Positions 8,354-17,935 of a DNA stretch of 64,000 nucleotides are shown in pieces. Origin of the DNA: an uncultured Aliiroseovarius sp. (GTDB taxonomy: Bacteria; Pseudomonadota; Alphaproteobacteria; Rhodobacterales; Rhodobacteraceae). The notes under the pieces were generated by a model. The model had not been told where the DNA came from and searched no databases. It saw only the letters and a program-made list of their open reading frames with translations. Numbering within the stretch: the first letter of the stretch is position 1; every line of letters starts with the position of its first letter. The DNA is taken from NCBI RefSeq assembly GCF_947492455.1, contig NZ_CANLNB010000004.1, positions 564,553 to 628,552 of the forward strand, read 5' to 3'. The translations under genes and the position numbers were made by a program.

Positions 8354-10627
8354 TTAGCCGTAGTGTGCAACCGGTGTCCCGGCGATGGCAGACATGTTCA
8401 GAAGTCCGCGTGCGGTGATCGAGGGCGTCACGATATGTGCGCGGTTGCCCATTCCCATCAGGATCGGTCCAACCTCAAGTCCGCCACCTTTAACCTTCAG
8501 CGTATTGCGTACTGCACTGGCTGCATCGGCATTGGCAAAGACTAGGACGTTGGCCGGACCGTCGAAGCGCGCCGAGGGGAACAGGCGGCTCCGCACCTCA
8601 GGATCGAGGGCAGCATCCACATGCATTTCGCCCTCATAGGCAAAATCGCGCGGGGTCGCGTCCAGAATTTCAAGTGCGCCACGCGCGCGCGCACCACTGT
8701 CTCCGCCGTGATTGCCAAATTGCGAATACGAGCACACCGCGATTTTTGGTTCGACCCCGAAGCGGCGCACATGGCGCGCTGCGGCGCAGACGGTTTCTGC
8801 GATCTGCTCGGCGCTGGGCGTGTTGTGCACATGGGTGTCCGCGATGTACAGCGGGCCGTCCTGGAGGATCATCAGGCTAAGCGCGCCGACCGGATGCAGT
8901 TCCTGATTGCCCAGAATCTGCTGGATGTAGTTCAGGTGCCAGAGATACTGTCCGAACGTACCGGCGATCAGGCTGTCCGCATGTCCCAAATGCACCATGA
9001 TGCCGCCGATGGCGGTGGTGTTGGTTCGCAGGATAGCCTTGGCCAAATCGGGCGTCACGCCCTTGCGGGCCATGATCTCGTGATAGGCGCCCCAGTATTC
9101 GCGATACCTGTCGTCGCGTTCGGGGTTTACGACTTCGAAATCGCGCCCCGGAATGATGGACAGGCCAGCGCGCTCCGCACGGCGCGCGATCACGTCGGGA
9201 CGGCCGATCAGGATCGGAGCGTCGGTAGTTTCTTCTATCATCGCGTTGGCGGCACGCAGGACGCGTTCATCCTCGCCCTCGGCAAAGACAATGCGGCGCT
9301 CGGCGGTGCCGGCTGCCTCGAATACCGGACGCATGATCAGCGCAGATTTGAAGACCGAGCCGTCCAGTTTCGCTTTGTAAGCATCCAGATCCGCGACTGG
9401 GCGCGTGGCCACGCCGCTGTCCATCGCGGCCTTGGCAACTGCACTGGCGACCACGCCCATCAGGCGCGGATCGAACGGTTTGGGGATCAGGTAGTCCTCG
9501 CCAAAAGTCAGCTGCTCGCCTTTATAAGCGGCAGCGGCCTCGGCAGACGTCGTGGCGCGCGCAAGGGCTGCGATGCCTTCGATGCAGCCCAGCTGCATGG
9601 CGTCGTTGATCTCGGTCGCGCCGACGTCCAGCGCGCCGCGGAAGATGAACGGGAAGCAGAGTACGTTGTTGACCTGATTGGGGAAATCCGAGCGGCCCGT
9701 GGCGATGATGGCGTTCGGCGCGACTTTGCGCACCTCGTCCGGCATGATTTCGGGGGTAGGGTTGGCAAGGGCGAACACGATTGGGCGTTCGGCCATCTTG
9801 GCCACCATCTCGGGCTTCAGAACGCCGGGGCCAGAGAGGCCTAGGAATAGATCTGCACCTTCGATCACGTCGTCCAGACTTGCGGGGCTATCACCTTGCG
9901 CATAGTCCGCTTTTTGCGGCGTCATCTCTTTCTCGCGGCCTTCATAGACCAGACCTTCGATGTCGCAGAGCCACACATTCTCGCGCTTTACACCCAGCTT
10001 CAGAAGCATGTTCAGGCAGGCGATGCCGGCCGCCCCGCCGCCGGTCGAGACGACCTTGATGTCCTCGAAAGACTTGCCTGCGACTTTCAGCGCATTGGTC
10101 GCCGCAGCGCCAACCACGATGGCGGTTCCGTGCTGATCGTCGTGGAATACGGGAATGTTCATCCGCTCACGGCAGATTTGTTCAACGATGAAACAATCGG
10201 GTGCTTTGATGTCTTCAAGGTTAATTGCGCCAAAGCTTGGCTCCATCGCGCAGACGATCTCGGCCAACTTTTCGGGATCAGATTCGTTTAGCTCGATGTC
10301 GAAACAGTCGATGTTGGCGAACTTCTTGAATAGAACCGCCTTGCCCTCCATCACGGGCTTCGAGGCGAGCGCGCCGATATTTCCCAGCCCCAACACAGCC
10401 GATCCGTTCGAGACAACCGCGACCAAATTGCCGCGTGACGTGTAACGGCTTGCGACAGAAGGATCTTTCGAGATCTCGACGCAGGCTTCTGCCACGCCAG
10501 GAGAGTAGGCCAGACTCAGGTCGCGCCCGTTCGCCATCGGCTTGGTTGCGCGGATTTCAAGCTTTCCGGGCTGTGGAAATTCGTGATAATCCAGCGCGCG
10601 TTTGCGCAGATAGCTGTCTTCTGACAT
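8354..10627 (-). CDS. maeB: NADP-type malic enzyme with phosphotransacetylase-like domain
   Basis: Oxidatively decarboxylates malate to pyruvate, feeding gluconeogenic and anaplerotic flux. At 757 residues it is the long MaeB form. The malic enzyme catalytic and NAD(P)-binding domains fill about residues 1-430 ([27 protein letters not shown]). A phosphotransacetylase-like domain fills the rest ([17 protein letters not shown] onward); in characterised MaeB proteins this domain is regulatory and senses acetyl-CoA rather than being catalytic. The start follows a GAGGAGG site. It diverges from the cdd operon. Cofactor preference (NADP or NAD) cannot be settled by eye. Confidence 0.95.
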   Translation of the reverse strand: MSEDSYLRKRALDYHEFPQPGKLEIRATKPMANGRDLSLAYSPGVAEACVEISKDPSVASRYTSRGNLVAVVSNGSAVLGLGNIGALASKPVMEGKAVLFKKFANIDCFDIELNESDPEKLAEIVCAMEPSFGAINLEDIKAPDCFIVEQICRERMNIPVFHDDQHGTAIVVGAAATNALKVAGKSFEDIKVVSTGGGAAGIACLNMLLKLGVKRENVWLCDIEGLVYEGREKEMTPQKADYAQGDSPASLDDVIEGADLFLGLSGPGVLKPEMVAKMAERPIVFALANPTPEIMPDEVRKVAPNAIIATGRSDFPNQVNNVLCFPFIFRGALDVGATEINDAMQLGCIEGIAALARATTSAEAAAAYKGEQLTFGEDYLIPKPFDPRLMGVVASAVAKAAMDSGVATRPVADLDAYKAKLDGSVFKSALIMRPVFEAAGTAERRIVFAEGEDERVLRAANAMIEETTDAPILIGRPDVIARRAERAGLSIIPGRDFEVVNPERDDRYREYWGAYHEIMARKGVTPDLAKAILRTNTTAIGGIMVHLGHADSLIAGTFGQYLWHLNYIQQILGNQELHPVGALSLMILQDGPLYIADTHVHNTPSAEQIAETVCAAARHVRRFGVEPKIAVCSYSQFGNHGGDSGARARGALEILDATPRDFAYEGEMHVDAALDPEVRSRLFPSARFDGPANVLVFANADAASAVRNTLKVKGGGLEVGPILMGMGNRAHIVTPSITARGLLNMSAIAGTPVAHYG

Positions 10628-10841
10628 CGAGGCCTCCTCAGGCTTTGCGTCGATAGTTTAACCTTAAACTACCTTCCCTCCGACACTCCGATACACCAGT
10701 GACGCAAGGGCAATCAAGTCTGCTGTGTGTACAATAGCATGGCATATCCTTGCAGCCAGCCCCCTTCAGCATCGATTGCACTTGCATCCGCGTATGCAGA
10801 GGTTCAGGGTTGCTGGATAGAATTTTTTGCAGGAGCGGACC

Positions 10842-11234
10842 ATGTCGCTGTTGGAAGCTGCCAAAGCCGTGCGCGAAAATGCGCATGCCCCGTATTCGAA
10901 CTTCAAAGTCGGCGCCGCGCTGCGCACAAGCGCGGGCGTGGTGCATGTTGGTTGCAATGTCGAGAACATCGCCTATCCCGAAGGCACCTGCGCCGAGGCT
11001 GGCGCCATTGCGGCCATGTGCGCAGCGGGCGAGCGCGAGATTGCCGAGGCATTGGTAATCGCAGACGCCCCCTTGCCAGTGACGCCCTGTGGCGGATGCC
11101 GTCAGAAACTGGCCGAGTTCTCGGGCCCTGACGTGAAAATCACCATGATGACGATGGGGGGCGAAAGCCTGACCATGACCATGGCTGAACTTTTGCCCGG
11201 TGCGTTCGGCGCCGCGCATATGGAGAACACATGA
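10842..11234 (+). CDS. cdd: Cytidine deaminase
   Basis: Deaminates cytidine and deoxycytidine to uridine and deoxyuridine. The 130-residue length fits the small tetrameric type. The zinc-binding pattern is intact: [19 protein letters not shown] supplies the first cysteine and catalytic glutamate, and [10 protein letters not shown] the other two cysteines. The start follows an AGGAG site by six bases. It is the first gene of a four-gene nucleoside-salvage operon and its stop overlaps the deoB start (ATGA). Confidence 0.95.
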   Translation: MSLLEAAKAVRENAHAPYSNFKVGAALRTSAGVVHVGCNVENIAYPEGTCAEAGAIAAMCAAGEREIAEALVIADAPLPVTPCGGCRQKLAEFSGPDVKITMMTMGGESLTMTMAELLPGAFGAAHMENT

Positions 11235-12445
11235 CCCGCGCCTTTCTGATCGTGCTGGACAGCGTCGGCTGCGGCGGTGCCCCGGATGCACATAAGTTCT
11301 TCAATGGCAAAACCGTGCCGGACACCGGGGCGAACACGCTGGCCCACATTGCACAAGCCTGTGCCGACGGCCGCGCAGAAGAGGGGCGCTCGGGCCCGCT
11401 TTCCCTGCCTCATCTGGATGCGCTGGGACTGGGCGCGGCGGTCCGGTTGGCCTCGGGTGACGGCACGCCGGGTTTGGATGCCACGCCCGCCGGGTTGTGG
11501 GGTGCAGCGCAGGAAGTCTCTCCGGGCAAGGACACCCCCACCGGGCATTGGGAAATCGCGGGCGTGCCGCTTCCGTGGGACTGGGGGTATTTCCCCGACA
11601 CCACGCCGACCTTCCCCGCAGACCTGACCGCAGCAATCTGCAAAGCGGCGGATATAGATGGCATTCTGGGCGACAAGCATGCCTCGGGCACAGCCGTACT
11701 GGATGAACTGGGGGCCGAGCACATCCGTACGGGGCGCCCGATCGTTTATACTTCAGCCGATAGCGTCGTGCAGATCGCCGCGCATGAAGAACATTTCGGA
11801 CTGGAGCGTCTCTATGCGCTGTGTCAGGCGGTTGCGCCGATGGTGCACGACATGCGCGTCGGCCGCGTCATTGCGCGCCCCTTTGTCGGCTCGGAAGCCG
11901 AAGGGTTCACCCGCACGACCAACCGTCGCGACTATGCGATGACCCCGCCAAAGCCGACCCTGTGTGACTGGGTGACGGATGCGGGCGGTAAGGTGCATGC
12001 CATTGGAAAAATTGGGGATATCTTTGCGCATCGCGGGATCACCTCTGTCCAGAAAGGGGCGGATGCGGACCTGATGGAGTATTTGGTGACCTCGTTCGAT
12101 GATGCGCAGGACGGTGATCTGGTTTTCGCGAATTTTGTCGAGTTCGACGCGATCTATGGCCATCGCCGCGATATCTCGGGCTATGCCCGTGCGTTGGAGT
12201 GGTTCGACAGCCAAATGCCGCGAATCCTTGAGAAAATGCGCGAGGGCGACTTGGTTTTGTTCACCGCCGATCACGGCAACGACCCCAGCTGGGTCGGCAC
12301 CGATCATACCCGGGAACGTGTGCCGGTCGTTGCCGCTGGATTGGGCACGCGCGAGATCGGGCTGGTTGGGTTTTCTGACATTGGCGCCTCGGTCGCGGCC
12401 CATCTTGGGCTGGACACGCGCGGGGCAGGAGGGTCGTTTCTGTGA
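11231..12445 (+). CDS. deoB: Phosphopentomutase
   Basis: Interconverts (deoxy)ribose-1-phosphate and (deoxy)ribose-5-phosphate, linking nucleoside breakdown to the pentose pool. The 404-residue protein has the alkaline-phosphatase-superfamily metal site ([17 protein letters not shown] at the N-terminus and [11 protein letters not shown] near residue 345). It also has the [10 protein letters not shown] segment carrying the phosphorylated threonine. It overlaps cdd by four bases and add by four bases, so the proteins are likely translationally coupled. Confidence 0.96.
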   Translation: MTRAFLIVLDSVGCGGAPDAHKFFNGKTVPDTGANTLAHIAQACADGRAEEGRSGPLSLPHLDALGLGAAVRLASGDGTPGLDATPAGLWGAAQEVSPGKDTPTGHWEIAGVPLPWDWGYFPDTTPTFPADLTAAICKAADIDGILGDKHASGTAVLDELGAEHIRTGRPIVYTSADSVVQIAAHEEHFGLERLYALCQAVAPMVHDMRVGRVIARPFVGSEAEGFTRTTNRRDYAMTPPKPTLCDWVTDAGGKVHAIGKIGDIFAHRGITSVQKGADADLMEYLVTSFDDAQDGDLVFANFVEFDAIYGHRRDISGYARALEWFDSQMPRILEKMREGDLVLFTADHGNDPSWVGTDHTRERVPVVAAGLGTREIGLVGFSDIGASVAAHLGLDTRGAGGSFL

Positions 12446-13434
12446 GTTTCAATGAACTGAAAAAGGTCGAGCTGCACCTGCATATCGAAGGCGCTGCGCC
12501 GCCCGCGTTTATCCGGTCCTTGGCCAAGGAAAAATCCGTCGATTTGTCGGGGATCTTCACCGAAGACGGCGGCTATGCCTATCGCGATTTCTGGCATTTT
12601 CTTGAAGTGTACGAGGCCGCGACCTCGGTCCTGACGGGCCCCGAGGAGTTCCGCCGCCTGACCAAGGCCGTGCTGGAAGCCTGCGCCGAAAAGGGCGTGG
12701 TCTATGCCGAAACGTTCCTGTCGCCGGATTTCTGCGGTGGGCGAGATGTGGCAGCGTGGAAGGATTATCTTGCCGCCATTCAGGACGCCGCCGACGAGGC
12801 CGAGCGCGACATGGGCATCACCCTGCGCGGGATTGCCACCTGCATTCGCCATTTCGGCCCGGAATTCGCCCGCGAAACCGCGCTTTGCGCGCAGGAAACG
12901 GCTGGTGGTTTTCTGACTGGCTTTGGCATGGGCGGTGACGAAAAGTCCGGCAGCCAAGGCGACTTTGCCTATGCCTATGACATGGCACGCGAGGCAGGGC
13001 TGCGCCTGACCACCCATGCGGGCGAGTGGAATGGTCCCGAGGAAGTCCGCGCCGCTTTGGATGATCTGAAAGTGGAACGCATCGGCCACGGCGTGCGCGC
13101 AATCGAGGATTTGGCGCTGGTGGATCGGTTGGCCGAAGACGGCGTAACGCTGGAAGTCTGCCCCGGTTCGAACGTGTTTCTGGGCGTCTACCCGAACCTT
13201 TCCGCCCACCCGATCGCCAAGTTGCGCGAGCGCGGGGTGAATGTGACCGTATCGACCGACGATCCCCCGTTCTTCCGCACGGACATGAACAAGGAATATG
13301 AAGACCTGTCGCGCCAGTTCGGCTGGACGGAAGAGGACTTTCGCGACCTGAACCTGGTTGCCATTGACGCGGCTTTCTGCGACGAGGCCACCCGCACCCG
13401 CATCCGCAAAGAATTGGAGACGCAAGATGTATGA
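12442..13434 (+). CDS. add: Adenosine deaminase
   Basis: Hydrolyses adenosine (and deoxyadenosine) to inosine, with zinc in a TIM-barrel active site. Motifs include [11 protein letters not shown] for the first metal histidines, [14 protein letters not shown] and the STDDPPFF segment with the metal-binding aspartate. The family also contains adenine deaminases with very similar motifs, so the base/nucleoside choice is not certain, but the operon with cdd, deoB and upp favours a nucleoside. The start is GTG, overlapping the deoB stop. The 3' end overlaps upp by eight bases. Confidence 0.88.
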   Translation: MSFNELKKVELHLHIEGAAPPAFIRSLAKEKSVDLSGIFTEDGGYAYRDFWHFLEVYEAATSVLTGPEEFRRLTKAVLEACAEKGVVYAETFLSPDFCGGRDVAAWKDYLAAIQDAADEAERDMGITLRGIATCIRHFGPEFARETALCAQETAGGFLTGFGMGGDEKSGSQGDFAYAYDMAREAGLRLTTHAGEWNGPEEVRAALDDLKVERIGHGVRAIEDLALVDRLAEDGVTLEVCPGSNVFLGVYPNLSAHPIAKLRERGVNVTVSTDDPPFFRTDMNKEYEDLSRQFGWTEEDFRDLNLVAIDAAFCDEATRTRIRKELETQDV

Positions 13435-14059
13435 TCACCTGACCGTTGTTGATCACCCCCTGATCCAGCACAAGCTGACCTTGATGCGGGATGAAGCCAC
13501 GCCCACCAGCCTGTTCCGCCAGCTTCTGCGCGAGATCAGCCAGCTTCTGGCCTACGAGATCACGCGCGAACTGCCGATGACCACCAAAACCATCACCACG
13601 CCGATGCAGGACATGGAGGCACCGACGCTAGCGGGACGCAAGCTGGCACTTGTGTCGATCCTGCGTGCAGGCAACGGCCTTCTGGATGGGGTGCTGGAGC
13701 TGATCCCCTCGGCCCGCGTTGGCTTTGTTGGCCTGTACCGTGATGAGGAAACGCTGGAGCCGGTGGAGTATTACTTCAAGGTGCCCGAGCATATGGACGA
13801 GCGTCTGGTGATCGCAGTGGACCCGATGCTGGCCACCGGCAACAGCTCGGTTGCGGCGATTGATATGCTGAAAAAATCCGGCGCGAAGAACATCCGCTTC
13901 CTGTGCCTGCTGGCGGCCCCAGAAGGTGTTGCACGGATGAAAGAGGCGCATCCGGATGTGCCGATCATCACGGCCTCGTTGGATGAGAAGCTGAACGAAA
14001 AGGGCTATATCGTGCCGGGTCTGGGGGACGCGGGCGACCGGATGTTCGGTACCAAGTAA
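13427..14059 (+). CDS. upp: Uracil phosphoribosyltransferase
   Basis: Converts uracil and PRPP to UMP. The 210-residue protein has the expected N-terminus ([17 protein letters not shown]), the [14 protein letters not shown] strand, the PRPP-binding motif [10 protein letters not shown] and the C-terminal [14 protein letters not shown]. It closes the salvage operon: cytidine deaminated by Cdd yields uridine, and uracil released from it would be recovered here. The uridine phosphorylase that would be needed is not in this window. A strong terminator follows. Confidence 0.97.
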   Translation: MYDHLTVVDHPLIQHKLTLMRDEATPTSLFRQLLREISQLLAYEITRELPMTTKTITTPMQDMEAPTLAGRKLALVSILRAGNGLLDGVLELIPSARVGFVGLYRDEETLEPVEYYFKVPEHMDERLVIAVDPMLATGNSSVAAIDMLKKSGAKNIRFLCLLAAPEGVARMKEAHPDVPIITASLDEKLNEKGYIVPGLGDAGDRMFGTK

Positions 14060-14085
14060 AGCGATACGGCCTACGTCATGAAACG

Positions 14086-14114
14086 CGCCCGTCTGGTTGT
14101 CAGGCGGGCGTTTT
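14086..14114 (+). terminator. Terminator of the cdd-deoB-add-upp operon
   Basis: The stem cgcccg-t-ctg / cag-g-cgggcg with a five-base loop is followed by TTTTCT. It begins 27 bases after the upp stop and abuts the stop of the convergent gene on the minus strand. Confidence 0.88.
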
Positions 14115-15131
14115 CTATTCGCCGCAGACGCCCTGCAGTCTGACCCAGTCGTCATCCGACAGAAGGGGGTTGGCGAGGGCCTCGGGCACTGGGTCGGCCT
14201 CGATCAGGTCCAGCGTTGTCTCACCCGTCAGGTCCAGTGCATAGGCATAAGGCGTCGCGCTGACGCCCTGCGCCTTGAACCGGTCCAGAAGCGCCGTCGT
14301 CTGCACCTCGGATTGTGGCGCGACCAGAAGATCTTCGGCATATTCATCAATTGCGGCCTCGGGCAGATAGCCGGTGGTCAGCAGCTGCACCGTTCCGCGC
14401 AGTCCAACATGGTTGAGCAGCGGGATTATCGGATCTGTGCTATCGCGACGCAGTTCCTCGGCCAAAAGAAAGCCTGCCAGCACGTCCGGATGTTCGAAAT
14501 CTTCAATTAGGGCGCGGTTTAGAAGCGTGATATTTCCGGGCAAATGCTTGCTGCTCTGAACGCCAGAGGACAAAACCACCACCCGCAGGTTTGGATTGCC
14601 GGTCGTGTTCCGGGCCAGTCGGGTTAACACCGCGCGCCCTTCGCGTCCGCGACATTCCTGCCCGGTGATCCGCCCGATCCGTGTCAGGATCTGCTGCCCA
14701 ATCGCGGCGCGTGTTGGCTCTGGCACAACGGAGACCGTATAGCTGCGCAGCGCACTGGGCAGCCAGAAGACCGCAAGCAGCAGCAAGGACACCAGAACAC
14801 CCGCCGTCACCCAGTGACGCAACCGACCGGGATGCGGGCGACGGCGCTCGATCAGCTTGCGCACCTTTTCCAGCGCGCAGATCATCTCGTCATCTTCGGT
14901 TTCCAGCTCTTCCGTGGCGTCGTCGCCGGGACGGAAAATGGCTGGACGCTCGCCGGGATTGACGCGCTGGATCGCGGGCAGGGACCAATGGTTCAACACG
15001 TTCTCGCGCATGTCCGAGATCGTCAGCGTGGCATCGCCAAGGGACAATAGTACATCCACCCTTTGCGCCCCTTCCTCAGGGCGCCAAAGGGCCGTGGCCT
15101 CAAGCCGGTCATATTTGGTCAGGGCCGTCAT
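14115..15131 (-). CDS. Single-pass membrane protein of unknown function
   Basis: A 338-residue protein I do not recognise. An acidic cytoplasmic N-terminal part (about residues 1-105) includes a run of glutamate and aspartate near residue 75. It is followed by a basic stretch (RRRPHPGRLRHW), one hydrophobic segment at about residues 107-127, and a C-terminal domain of about 210 residues predicted outside the cytoplasm. Two cysteines, in TGQECRG and GVCGE, could form a disulphide. The start was set at the ATG giving MTALTKYDRLE. It lies 78 bases downstream of the acyl-CoA ligase gene and may be co-transcribed. Confidence 0.7.
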   Translation of the reverse strand: MTALTKYDRLEATALWRPEEGAQRVDVLLSLGDATLTISDMRENVLNHWSLPAIQRVNPGERPAIFRPGDDATEELETEDDEMICALEKVRKLIERRRPHPGRLRHWVTAGVLVSLLLLAVFWLPSALRSYTVSVVPEPTRAAIGQQILTRIGRITGQECRGREGRAVLTRLARNTTGNPNLRVVVLSSGVQSSKHLPGNITLLNRALIEDFEHPDVLAGFLLAEELRRDSTDPIIPLLNHVGLRGTVQLLTTGYLPEAAIDEYAEDLLVAPQSEVQTTALLDRFKAQGVSATPYAYALDLTGETTLDLIEADPVPEALANPLLSDDDWVRLQGVCGE

Positions 15132-15209
15132 GTTCGGACGGTGCTTTCTGCTCGTTCTTAATTGGACGCAGAATAGCGCCAACCGCACCGTCCGGCAATC
15201 GGAACCGCC

Positions 15210-16850
15210 TTAGTCTTCGGACCGCGCCCAGTCACGCAGCTGGAACTTCTGGATTTTTCCCGTCGAGGTTTTGGGAAGTTCGCAGAACTCAATCCGTTTC
15301 GGCGTTTTAAACCCGGCCAAACGTTCACGGGCAAAGGCGATCAGCTCTTCTTCGCTGGCGTCCGAGCCCTCTTTCAGCTCGACATAGGCGCAAGGAATTT
15401 CGCCCCATTTGTCATCCGGCTTGGCAACCACGGCGCAGAGGCTGACGGCGGGGTGGTGCATCAACACGCCCTCAACCTCGACCGAGCTGACGTTTTCGCC
15501 GCCCGAGATGATGATGTCTTTCGAGCGGTCGGTGATCTTGATGTACCCATCCGGCGTTTGATAGGCGACATCGCCCGAATGGAAATAGCCGCCTTCAAAC
15601 GCTTCGGCCGTGGCCTCGGGGTTCTTTAGATAACCTTTCATGATCGAGTTGCCACGGATCATGATCTCGCCCGTGGTTTCGCCATCCCACGGCACTTGCG
15701 CCATGGTCTCGTCCAACACGGTGATGTCCTCCATCTGCGGGAAGGCGACGCCTGTACGGGCCTTGATCGCCGCGCGTTCGTCTTGCGGAAGATCGTCCCA
15801 TTCGGGGCCGTTCCACAGGCATTCGGTCACATGGCCATAGGTTTCGGTCAGGCCGTACACTTGCGTAACATTGAAGCCCAACGGTTCAATCGCGGCCAAG
15901 GTGGCAGCGGCGGGCGGGGCGCCTGCGGTGAAGACCTCGACCACGTGATCGAAGCTGCGGCGGTGTTCCTCGGGCGCGTTCACGATCATGTTCAAGACGA
16001 TTGGTGCGCCGCCGAAATGGGTCACGCCCTCGTCCGCGATGGCATCATACACGGCTTTGGCGGTGATCGCGCGACAGCACACGACTGTTCCTCCCAGCAC
16101 CGGCATCATCCAGGTGTGGTTCCAGTTGTTGCAGTGGAACAGCGGGACGATGGTCAGATAGCGCGGGTAGAGCTGCATGTTCCAGCTGATCGGCGTGCCC
16201 ATTGTCATCAGATAGGCACCACGGTGGTGATAGACCACGCCCTTAGGGCGCCCGGTGGTGCCGGATGTATAGTTCAGCGCAAGGCTTTCCCATTCGTCCT
16301 GCGGCATGATCCAGTCGAACGCCGGGTCTCCGCTGGCCAGTAGATCTTCGTATTCCAGATAGCGCCCCGAGGCGGGGTGTCCGGCGTCCGGCGCGGCGAC
16401 TTCGATGATCTCGGGCTGCGCGACACCGTCTTCGGACATCAGCTTACAGGCGGCTTCGGCCAAGGGCACCAACTCACTGTCGACCAGAACGGCCTTGGCC
16501 GCGCCGTGACCGAAAATGTAGGCGACTGTGTCTACATCAAGCCGCGTATTGATGGTGTTCAGAACCGCCCCGCAGGCCGGGATACCAAAGCTGGCTTCCA
16601 CATGGGCCAGCGTGTTGTGCAAAAGCGTGCCCACCACATCACCGGGCTGGATTCCGCGCGCGGCAAGCGCCGAGGCCAAGCGGCTGACGCGATCATGGTA
16701 TTCGCTGTAGGTGAAGCGACGATTGCCATCAATCACGGCCTCGCGATTGGGAAACACTTTCGCGGCACGCTGAAGATGTGAAAGCGGGGTCAACGGCACA
16801 AAGTTTGCCGCACATTTGTCCAACCCGCGTTCGTCTGCCATCCAACCCAT
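15210..16850 (-). CDS. AMP-dependent acyl-CoA synthetase (DmdB-like)
   Basis: A 546-residue acyl-CoA ligase. It has the P-loop YTSGTTGRPKGVVYHHRGA, the YGLTETYGH adenylate motif and the catalytic lysine in PKTSTGKIQKFQLRDW. Overall it resembles DmdB, the 3-methylmercaptopropionyl-CoA ligase of DMSP demethylation in roseobacters, and related medium-chain fatty acid ligases. Paralogues are common, so the substrate cannot be fixed by eye. The ATG follows GGGAGGAG by five bases. A DmdC-like dehydrogenase lies about 5 kb away in the beta-oxidation operon, which makes a shared pathway plausible. Confidence 0.85.
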   Translation of the reverse strand: MGWMADERGLDKCAANFVPLTPLSHLQRAAKVFPNREAVIDGNRRFTYSEYHDRVSRLASALAARGIQPGDVVGTLLHNTLAHVEASFGIPACGAVLNTINTRLDVDTVAYIFGHGAAKAVLVDSELVPLAEAACKLMSEDGVAQPEIIEVAAPDAGHPASGRYLEYEDLLASGDPAFDWIMPQDEWESLALNYTSGTTGRPKGVVYHHRGAYLMTMGTPISWNMQLYPRYLTIVPLFHCNNWNHTWMMPVLGGTVVCCRAITAKAVYDAIADEGVTHFGGAPIVLNMIVNAPEEHRRSFDHVVEVFTAGAPPAAATLAAIEPLGFNVTQVYGLTETYGHVTECLWNGPEWDDLPQDERAAIKARTGVAFPQMEDITVLDETMAQVPWDGETTGEIMIRGNSIMKGYLKNPEATAEAFEGGYFHSGDVAYQTPDGYIKITDRSKDIIISGGENVSSVEVEGVLMHHPAVSLCAVVAKPDDKWGEIPCAYVELKEGSDASEEELIAFARERLAGFKTPKRIEFCELPKTSTGKIQKFQLRDWARSED

Positions 16851-16964
16851 TCTCACTCCTCCCAAAGCGATGCGTTTTCTTAACTTGTGTCGTTTTCCGA
16901 GTGGACCCCACTGTGCCCCCTGTGGTCAATGGCCCTTAGAGGCTTTTCAGGTAAGGAAAACGAC

Positions 16965-17870
16965 ATGGCGGCGGACAGACCCTTGGCAGCGGCAGGATTT
17001 ATCTTTGCTGCGATGTTCTTCTTGGGCTTTTTCGACAACCTCGTCCGCCAGATCGCGCCCGAGCTTGGGTTGTGGCAGTTCCACCTGATGCGCACCGTGA
17101 TGGCCTTTGGGTTGTTTGCGCTGATGTCCCTGTCGGACCGCGTGCGGCTGCGCCCAATTCGGGCTTGGGCTGTGATGGTGCGGGGCGGTCTGGCGGCCCT
17201 TGCCATGCTGTTTTACTTTGGTGGGCTGGGATTTTTGCCCGTGGGGCAGGTGGCCTCGGGCCTGTTTACCGCCCCGATCTGGGTGATGCTGATCTCGGCC
17301 ATGTTCTTTGGAAAACCCATCGGGTTCACGCGGATGGGGGCTGCCCTTGTGGGATTCGTTGGTGTGGTGATCGTGCTGGATCCCTTCAGTGAGGGCATCC
17401 GCCCCGCAGTCGTCGTGCCAATGGCGGCAGGGTTCTTCTATGCGTTGGGCGCCATTGCAACGCGCCAATGGTGCGAGGGGGAATCAGCCCTGTCCATGCT
17501 TGCGGCCTTCTTCCTGTGTTTGGGCGTGTTCGGCGCGATTGGAACCGTCATCATGACGGTTTGGCCGCACGAGGTGCCATCTGGCGCGGATGGCTTCATT
17601 CTGCGCGGTGCTGTCTGGCCCAGCGGCTGGGCGCTGTTCATCACCTTCTTGCAGGCCTTCGGGTCTATTCTGGGGGTTGGGCTGCTGTTCCGCGGCTATC
17701 AACTGGGCGATCCGGCGCAGGTGGCGATCTATGAATACTCTCTTCTGGGATTCGCGGCGGCGTGGAGCTTTGTCCTTTATGGCGACCGATTGGGGCCGAG
17801 CGCGTTTTTGGGCATGGTGCTGATCGTGGTGTCCGGCATCGTGATCACTCTGCGGTCGCGCAAAAGCTAA
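16965..17870 (+). CDS. EamA/DMT-family transporter
   Basis: A 301-residue inner-membrane protein with about ten hydrophobic segments arranged as two EamA repeats, the drug/metabolite transporter fold. Such proteins usually export metabolites, but substrates vary widely and nothing here fixes one. The first helix begins near residue 10 (AAAGFIFAAMFFLGFF). The start ATG follows AAGGA by seven bases. It diverges from the acyl-CoA ligase gene and converges with the beta-oxidation operon. Confidence 0.88.
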   Translation: MAADRPLAAAGFIFAAMFFLGFFDNLVRQIAPELGLWQFHLMRTVMAFGLFALMSLSDRVRLRPIRAWAVMVRGGLAALAMLFYFGGLGFLPVGQVASGLFTAPIWVMLISAMFFGKPIGFTRMGAALVGFVGVVIVLDPFSEGIRPAVVVPMAAGFFYALGAIATRQWCEGESALSMLAAFFLCLGVFGAIGTVIMTVWPHEVPSGADGFILRGAVWPSGWALFITFLQAFGSILGVGLLFRGYQLGDPAQVAIYEYSLLGFAAAWSFVLYGDRLGPSAFLGMVLIVVSGIVITLRSRKS

Positions 17871-17883
17871 CTGGACAGTTTGA

Positions 17884-17916
17884 CAAAGAAACGGCCCGGA
17901 ATTTCCGGGCCGCTTT
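17884..17916. terminator. Bidirectional terminator before the beta-oxidation operon end
   Basis: A 9-bp perfect stem cggcccgga/tccgggccg with a three-base loop has CTTT on the plus side and TTTCTTT on the minus side. It lies between the EamA gene and the end of the fadB/fadJ-like gene and is better as a minus-strand terminator. Confidence 0.88.
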
Positions 17917-17935
17917 GGTGTTTAGAAGGTTTGGA

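Noticed and set aside
16850..16865. TTG start five codons upstream for the acyl-CoA ligase
   Set aside because: That TTG would lie within the GGGAGGAG ribosome-binding site; the ATG five bases after it is better.
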